Of a DNA stretch of 64,000 nucleotides, positions 57,893 through 64,000 are shown piece by piece. The position numbers and the translations under genes were made by a program. Origin of the DNA: Cryptomeria japonica (taxonomy: Eukaryota > Streptophyta > Pinopsida > Cupressales > Cupressaceae); the NCBI RefSeq assembly GCF_030272615.1, contig NC_081406.1, positions 463,536,072-463,600,071 of the forward strand, written 5' to 3'. Every line of letters begins with the position of its first letter. The stretch's first letter is position 1. The notes under the pieces are model-generated. The model saw only the letters and a list, made by a program, of their open reading frames with translations, made no database searches and was not told the DNA's origin.

Positions 57893-58513
57893 AAAATAAC
57901 AATAACTGTCAATCAAGAAGTTGTTCCATCTTCAACATATGTGGATCCAGAATCCTTGATAGCTTCTATGTCAACACAAGTAGAGATCAATGAAAAGTTC
58001 AAGATTAAAGACATGGGATGTGGTGAATATATCTTCCATGTTGATCAACGCTCACTATCTCCTATAAATAATTTGCAAGGAATTGGGTATGAACCACCTA
58101 GTGTTGTGGCTACTAAGTCTGAATGCAAATCTCCTCTAGTGGTGCAAGCATCTCTTGATATCAATAGTCCTAAGAGTGGTTTCAGTGAAGAATCTATTGA
58201 GTGTATCATCATCCCTTTTGAGAGCTCACATAGCCTTATCATTTCATCCAGTCCTTCCATTTCCACTCCTCTCCTAGACTTGGATCAACAAGAATCACAA
58301 AATCCCTTACTCATTGGGGATCAAGAATCAAGCTTTGAAAATAAAAATCTAAAAGTCAAAAATAAAGAAAAGTCCTTTAGTCCAAATCAAAATCAAAAGC
58401 TATTGAACTCTGCAAAAATCAAAGTCAAGGATAAAAATCCTATGAAAATAAAAGAGCAAGAGATGATCTCCCCTAATATCTATGACTTGTCCAAGGATAT
58501 GAGGACATTGTGA
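57893..58513 (+). pseudogene. C-terminal extension after protease, no polymerase
   Basis: An open 190-codon frame (57941-58513) continues the gag-protease frame: Ser/Pro-rich with a Lys-rich C-terminus (KNLKVKNKEKSF, KIKVKDKNPMKIKEQEM), no known domain. In full-length Tat/Ogre elements this linker leads to reverse transcriptase; here it ends at TGA 58511-58513 and no polymerase follows. Confidence 0.6.
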
Positions 58514-59433
58514 GTCTAGTATGAACTGGGGCATTCCTTATTTGCGACTGTCTTATCTCCATTTAAACGGGTACAATGACTTTCTAGGTCGAACATATGC
58601 CTAGATTGTCATAACCTACTTGCCATAATAAAGCTCAATGATGATAACGCACAAGAAGCTCTTTCACTTTCATATCTTCTATCTTCCATCTCCCTTTCTT
58701 GATTGACTTTCATCATCCTTCTTGAGTCTGTGTAGCCTGCTACCACATGACTGAGTATAATGACACACCAAAAATATTTTCATTTCATGTAGTTGCACCT
58801 GCATTACCACATATAATCATTTCATACATACATATAGATATCACAATTGCATCACATCCTACACATAACACATGTTAGCACATCTTACATTTTTATCATG
58901 TAAATAGTTATTTACATTATCATATTCATCTACATTTTATACATTCACATTTGCATATGCATAACATATTAAAAACATAAAAAAACAAAAATATTGCATT
59001 TCATCATGTACATATTTGCATCCATATCATAAGCATCACATAAAAACATATATCATAAGACATATAGAAGCATCACATAGGTACACATGCATATAGCTTC
59101 CACAAGGATGAATATCATATATATATAATCATAAGTGTCATGATACAATGATGTCAAAATCATATGGCTACAATCACCCGAAGGTGTCTACATCATCATA
59201 CAAAAATAGTACAAAACACTAATACATAAAGAGCCCTCTAAGGCTATGATGAACTCCCTCCCTTGGAGCCAGCTAGCCTCAACAGATTCTGAGCCCTAGA
59301 AGGACCCACCCCAGGATCATCTCTCCTGTCCCCTCTATCTAGTGGTGGCGGAAGACCCATAACCCCACCACTAGATGCTTGTCGCCCATCTCTCATGTCT
59401 AGCCCTCATCTCCAGTCTTGGATCCTAAAAAAT
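58514..59433. other. Non-coding interior of Tat-like element
   Basis: Very rich in CATA/ACAT words between 58740 and 59230, close to a degenerate CATA-type simple repeat. The part from 59230 to 59433 may be the eroded C-terminal end of the antisense plant-mobile-domain ORF. Confidence 0.6.
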
Positions 59434-59735
59434 TCATCTCAGTGCATCCCTGTCTCTCTCTCCATCATAAGGAACCAACTCCCCATCAATCAATATCCTT
59501 AGTATCCTATATACATCCTCTAAGGTGACCTCCATCTCACCCATAGCCAAATGAAAAGTATAAGTCTTTGAGTGCCATCTCTCAGCCAGTGTAGTTAGTA
59601 ACCCCATGTTTGCCCAAAACTCAGGCACATACAAAATATATCGCAGACCCATGACCTCAACTACTTCTCTATCCTCAAATGTCAGCCCTGGTCATAATCT
59701 CTGAGTCGAAGGGAATCTCTCCTATGACTCTAGCA
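59434..59735 (-). pseudogene. Antisense plant-mobile-domain (PMD) fragment
   Basis: The minus strand reads GLTFEDREVVEVMGLRYILY, then VPEFWANMGLLTTLAERWHS, KTYTFHLAMGEMEVTLEDVY and RILRILIDGELVPYDGERDR. The order L-L-x-x-L-x-E-R-W, T-x-x-F-H-L, G-E-M-x-x-T-L-x-D-V and I-x-G is the hallmark of the plant mobile domain found in MAIN-like proteins and in transposons. It lies antisense to gag between protease and 3' LTR, the place where antisense extra ORFs are known in Tat-group retrotransposons. A TGA upstream of GLTFED and the stop at 59434 show decay; only about 90 of the expected several hundred residues are readable. Confidence 0.8.
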
Positions 59736-59779
59736 TAGGTAAGTCCACCTATAGTCAAGTAAATCAATTATGTCAATAA

Positions 59780-60024
59780 TAGTGGCATTCCCTATTCATC
59801 ACAAAATGCTACTTATTACCCTAGTACTTATGGTACTCTATCCTAGTGACACTCCTTGTTAATCACAAAGTGTTTCTTTTTATCCTAGTGGTACTCCCTA
59901 TTCATCACAAAGTACTACATGTTTGCACTCCCTGTTCATCACAAAGTGCTGCTCTTTTTTTAGTACTCCCTGTTCATCACAAAGTACTATGTCTTGGTAC
60001 TCCCTGTTCATCACAAAGTCCCTC
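59780..60024. repeat. Tandem array around ACTCCCTGTTCATCACAAAG
   Basis: Six or more copies of a core such as CTCCCTGTTCATCACAAAGT, spaced 30-55 bp apart, from 59786 to 60020. It lies just upstream (minus-strand sense) of the PMD fragment. Confidence 0.85.
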
Positions 60025-60379
60025 GATCTATCCTATCCTAGGGCATCTACTTGAGTGTATCCTCTCGAGTAGTTTCCTAATTGGAAACGTATGTTCTATC
60101 ACAGAATTGTCAATCCTAGCCCTACCCAGTCTTCCCTAGAGGACCTACTTGAGTGTATTGTCTCAACAACTTATCCAATCAACATCATATGTTCATCATA
60201 GAACTGGTGATTTGGCCTAGAAGACATAAATGCATATTTAAGACATAAACGCGATTTCATGACACAAATGCGCATTCATGATGCAGACATGCCTTGACGT
60301 TTTTACCCTGCATGACATTTTTTCTAGACATATCTAAAGCACATTTATTTCTCTACCTAGCATGCATTTATGACAACAA

Positions 60380-60598
60380 TTAATGTGACAAAGTACAAGG
60401 AGGTTTTTCAGTACTCACCGGGTCTCCTGCATCTACTGGCCTCTGAAATCGGTGATTGCGATCGAATCTGTGAACCAAAGCCATCGCTGCTAATTGCTGA
60501 TTTCTCTCTAGTCTCTCTACACTCTGATCTCTTGGCTGTGTTCCCTCGCAATCTATCTTATAGACTACCCCATCCCTAGCCCTCGTTTCCCATGCCAA
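60380..60598 (-). pseudogene. Possible 5' part of the antisense ORF
   Basis: A 72-codon minus-strand frame (MAWETRARDGVVYKIDCEGT, ending PCTLSH) with higher GC than its surroundings. Position and strand would suit a first exon of the antisense PMD gene, but I see no domain and no clear splice signals, so this is only a possibility. Confidence 0.3.
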
Positions 60599-60799
60599 TC
60601 TTCTTTATCCCGTGACTCTATCACTCTATCCTATCTGATCAGTCCTTTCTAGCCTTTCTTTATTATCAAAAGATTGTCTATGATCTTTTCAGACATTTTC
60701 ATCCAATCTCTCGAGGGGGCATATCATTCCCATCTTGGGGCAACTTTGTATCAGTTCATCTTATCTTCTTTGAAACAACATGACAAGCTGCATTGTCTC

Positions 60800-60813
60800 A
60801 AAGAGGGGCAAAA
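60800..60813 (+). promoter_or_regulatory. Polypurine tract of Tat-like element
   Basis: AAAGAGGGGCAAAA directly before the 3' LTR start. Confidence 0.75.
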
Positions 60814-61417
60814 TCTAGACACCTAAAATTGTCATGTCTAATTAAATAAATATCTTTATTTATTTATTTATTTTAGCTTAATTCTTCTATTAAATAAATA
60901 AATCTTTATTTATTTAAATTAATTCATTTATCCTCTTCTAGCCTTATTTCTCATTTAAATAAATACCTTTATTTATTTAAATTATCCTTCTCTTAAATTA
61001 AATAAATATCCTATTTATTTAATTGATCCCACTCCTTCTATTAATTAAATAAATCTTTATTTATTTAATTAATTCATTAGCCTTTTCCACTCATGACACA
61101 TGTCATTTATCTCTTAATTCCTACATTACCTACCCTTTAATCCTAGCTGACCATTTATCTTTTACACCTCTCAATCTTATGTCTCCATTTCTTATAGTAT
61201 CTTCTATATAAGGAGACGCTTCCTTCATTATCAACCCCCGATTACTACCCGACTACTCTACGCTTTCGAACTTTCATTTGCGATCAAGCCTACTCACAAC
61301 CACAAATCTGTTCTTTGTTGAGCTCTTGTGCAAACATAAAATTTGAGAGCAAATATATCAAGCAAGATCAATGGAGATAGGAAGAATGAAGATCCAAACC
61401 CTATTGGACATGTGATG
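60814..61417 (+). repeat. 3' LTR of Tat-like element, probably truncated
   Basis: Aligns with 52746-53325, with an extra ~60 bp of the A/T palindrome unit. TATATAAG at 61205-61212. Homology stops at GGACATG, where the interrupted copia-type LTR resumes. Confidence 0.8.
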
Positions 61418-62344
61418 GTATAATCTTTGTGATTTCATTTGATTTGCATTGTCCTAGGTAATATTCATATGTTATGGTGGATCTTTGTTGTTGCTAGGCT
61501 ATGGTTTTGTGGTTGAATTCATTTAGTCTTTCAATATTGTTGTTATCCACTTTCACCATAAATACCGGTATATGAGGCTGACATGGGAGATTGATCTGGC
61601 AGGTCTACATGGTAACAATCTAAGGCATTGGTCTCTAAGTTTAATGAATTTATTTTTGTTTAGGCCCACATGTAAATAAAATGTAATATCATTGTAAGCC
61701 GACATAAGAAATTTATGTTTGTGTTTGGGAAGGGTATTTAAATTAGTTCGGTTAGGTTATTTTGAGAAGGTAATAGAATCTAATGGAATATAGAAATGTG
61801 ATATTTTGCAAGCAATCTTGATCGACAGAATGTGAATGTATTATTCTGTAGTCGGTCTTGGATATTGGTTTAGAGTTTTGGGAAGCGAAGCAAGATACCA
61901 GTAAGGAAGGACACAATGTATACCGATATAGACTGTTCTTTAACTGGAACTCATCCACCATAGCAGATGCACTCTTAGAGTTCAAATTTTTTTTTGTAAC
62001 TCCATATGTGGTGTTTGTAGTTAGTGAGGCTCGTTTTGTGATGAGCATTGTTCTCTAGGCTATTGGCCCTCTTGCATGTGCAGGCCCCTATTGTAATATT
62101 TATTCATTTGGCCAGTAGATATGTATTGTGGGTCTCCAATCCCACCGTGGTTTTTCCTCTTTGAGGCTTTCCACATATATACTATGTGTTATGGTGTATA
62201 CTCTTGTGGTTGCTTCATTTCTATTTGTTGTTATATTCTTTCATATTTACCAGTTATTGAACTGCATTATTAATAAGGTTAAAATTGATTATACCAGCAG
62301 AACACTGATTCACCCCCCCCCCCTAGTGTTCTTGGATTCCAACA
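61418..62344 (+). repeat. LTR of the gag-only family, right fragment
   Basis: Ends GGATTCCAACA after the tract GATTCACCCCCCCCCCCC (about 62310-62325) and AGTGTTCTTGG. This is the same arrangement as the end of the gag-only element's LTR (minus sense GATTCACCCCCCCCC, AGTGTTCTCAGATCCCAACA). It also shares CACCGTGGTTTTTCCTC and CAGGCCCCT with the other copia LTRs. Open frames 61858-62058 and 62128-62379 lie inside it and are not genes. Confidence 0.72.
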
Positions 62345-62420
62345 ATTTCCAACCTATTTCCATTTCTTTCTTTGTTTAGGAAACATGTATCGAGTTGCGA
62401 TCTTCAGAATATGAATTGTT

Positions 62421-63840
62421 TGTGTAGTCATAGAAATCTATCCATTTTAATTAAATACATATTTGCTATTTATTTGATTAAAACCCCACTAGACATCAGT
62501 TAATTAAATTAATATTTAATTAATTTATCTTCAAACATTCTCCTATTAATTAAATAAATTATTCAATTTATTTTAATTAATTCATTAAACCAAATTCACA
62601 ATCAAATAAATAAATAAATCATATTTATTTCATCTAACCCCTTTTCCTCTTTTAAATAAATTAAATAAAATATTTATTTAAATCATTTATCCTCCCCCCA
62701 CTTGCATTTTCCTACAAATGCAAGTTGCAACCACAAAATTGAAATAAATGAGTTTTTATTTTAATAAAATCCTATTTTCCCTCACCCACCAAACCCACTT
62801 GCATTCCTAAAACCCCCTTCTAGATTCTTCTAAACCCTTCCTAATTAACCTAATCCATCCCTTAATTATTGTCACATTCCTAAGCATCTTAGAGTCACTT
62901 CTCAAAGACTTCAAAGTCTTTGAAAAACATTTAATGCTTTGTGTGTTCAACAATTTAACCTCTAAAAGTCTTCTAAACCACTTATGGCTCTTACATGACC
63001 ATTTATGGTTAACCCCTAACTCAACCCTCATATGACTCATGTGTTTCCTCAAGCATTTATTGCTTTGACCGTGGTTATCCCTTATACCTTTGCACAAGAG
63101 TTTATCCATTGGATAAAAGCTTTATTCTTTGAATAAAGAATTTATTCACTCAACCCAACCTTGATCTTAACTCCCAAGTTAATTCTCAGGTCATCTCAAG
63201 CATTTAATGCATATTCCCTCTCCTCTCAACCTATCTCATATTGACAGTCATCCTAGGATTGGGTTGAAAGTCCTCACATGGATTGAATATCATTCAATCC
63301 TGACCCTTGTTGAGATTACTCAATCTCAACCATCCATTGGTCCATTTTTTCTATAAATAGAGCCCATTTCTTCATAATCAGATCTTGAAAACTTGTATGT
63401 ATTTAATCTATAGGCATTTCTAGAGAGAATTTAGCATCATATTCACTCTTTTGGTTTAAAATCAATTAGTTAATTAGATAAATCTCTCATTTCAACTATT
63501 ATTCACACTTGCATAGCATAGTTAAAATATTTCAATCTTGAACCTCCATAAGCATCCATAGTGCAAAAAGCTGCTGAGAGCTACAGTAATTTGGAACTTG
63601 GAGAGGAGAGGAACAAAGGAGAAGGAGCTAAGAGCATGTTAGAAAGCATTTGGAGATGCCTTGTGATATTTGTTTCCCTAGTTAAATACTTTAGCATGTT
63701 TTTAGTGTCTCTTTTGATATGCCTACTTAGATTAGTTTTTGGTTGAATAACACTAACGTTTGATCTTTGTTTCTTGTTGTTTTTGTGTGTTATACAACCA
63801 TGGGCTTTAGTCTAACCATTGTGTATTTTGCAGAGCATCA
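62421..63840 (+). repeat. 5' LTR of a Tat-like element running off the window
   Basis: Starts near TGTGTAGTCATAGAAATC and ends AGAGCATCA at the candidate primer-binding site. Its middle aligns with 44750-45310. It has an A/T palindrome array (62450-62690) and a TATA box TATAAATAG (63352-63360). The open frame 63561-63746 lies in U5 and is not a gene. Confidence 0.68.
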
Positions 63841-63859
63841 TTTGGTGAACCCGATGTGA
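63841..63859 (+). promoter_or_regulatory. Candidate primer-binding site, Tat-type
   Basis: TTTGGTGAACCCGATGTGA follows the LTR end directly. Similar TTGGTGA...GTGA sites in Tat/Ogre elements are thought to bind a tRNA other than Met; which tRNA cannot be settled here. Confidence 0.5.
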
Positions 63860-64000
63860 ATCCAACAAACACATTTTTTTTAACAAACTAACTTTTTGAC
63901 TGTTTAGCTTGACACACAGGTCGCGCTTTGGCACTTTTGCCCACGCTTTAGCACTATTGCAATTTGACATTTTAGCATTATTGTTCTTACAATGTCACTA
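63860..64000 (+). other. Start of internal leader of the right-most element
   Basis: Contains short repeats CGCTTTGGCAC and CGCTTTAGCAC. No coding region is reached before the window ends. Confidence 0.5.

Larger units (their letters stand above)
52746..61417 (+). mobile_element. Non-autonomous Tat/Ogre-like gypsy element with antisense ORF
   Basis: LTRs start TGTAGACACC (5' copy) and TCTAGACACC (3' copy). The interior carries gag and protease in one frame (to 58513), then about 2.3 kb with no reverse transcriptase, RNase H or integrase in any frame, but with a minus-strand plant-mobile-domain fragment and a tandem array, and finally a polypurine tract AAAGAGGGGCAAAA. Gag and its Cys/His segment are of Tat/Ogre type. 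The 3' LTR seems truncated (about 600 bp against about 980 bp) and no TSD is visible. It sits inside an older copia-type LTR. Confidence 0.82.

Noticed and set aside
1-64000. tRNA, rRNA or CRISPR-like arrays
   Set aside because: None seen; the tandem arrays have variable spacing and no array architecture.

Overview
The window looks like a stretch of a large, repeat-rich plant nuclear genome. It is AT-rich, has no recognisable intact host gene, and is filled with decayed plant-type LTR retrotransposons, one transposase pseudogene, LINE-type inserts and foldback repeats. The density and age spread of the elements would fit a gymnosperm such as a conifer, but nothing here proves the species. No tRNA, rRNA, CRISPR array or bacterial feature was seen.

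Left part (1-22700). A decayed coiled-coil coding region (1598-3684) and an LTR-like tail are split by a Ty1/copia element of Sirevirus type (4036-19944). The 3' LTR of that element is itself split by a chromodomain Ty3/gypsy element (10084-18957). Both layers can be peeled off using LTR ends, primer-binding sites, polypurine tracts and target-site duplications (TSDs).

Middle part (22700-40100). A minus-strand Mutator-like transposase pseudogene with a SWIM zinc finger runs from about 40080 down to 23274. It is broken by two insertions: a solo LTR (37943-39479, TSD ACTTG) and a 12.7-kb minus-strand block (24945-37618, TSD GTATT). That block is an LTR element that encodes a coiled-coil/zinc-knuckle Gag-like protein and a second unknown protein but shows no protease, integrase or reverse transcriptase. 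Inside it sits a much younger complete copia element (30345-36383, TSD CATTC, LTRs about 98% identical) that carries every pol domain. Its in-frame stops are all of the kind expected from deamination of methylated CG and CHG cytosines.

Right part (40100-64000). This holds a retroposed coiled-coil sequence with an 18-bp TSD (41270-42260), two related foldback repeats (42446-43190), a Tat/Ogre-like LTR (from 44408), AT-rich unassigned DNA, a 5'-truncated LINE (48198-48890), and a Tat/Ogre-like non-autonomous gypsy element (52746-61417). The last has gag and protease but no reverse transcriptase or integrase, and carries an antisense plant-mobile-domain fragment. It sits inside an LTR of the same family as the gag-only element above. 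A further Tat-type 5' LTR with a candidate primer-binding site (62421-63859) enters an element that continues past the window.

The genes do not form a host pathway. What the window records is an insertion history: transposase gene first, then solo LTR and gag-only elements, then younger copia. Two different non-autonomous LTR families depend, by inference, on polymerase supplied by relatives.
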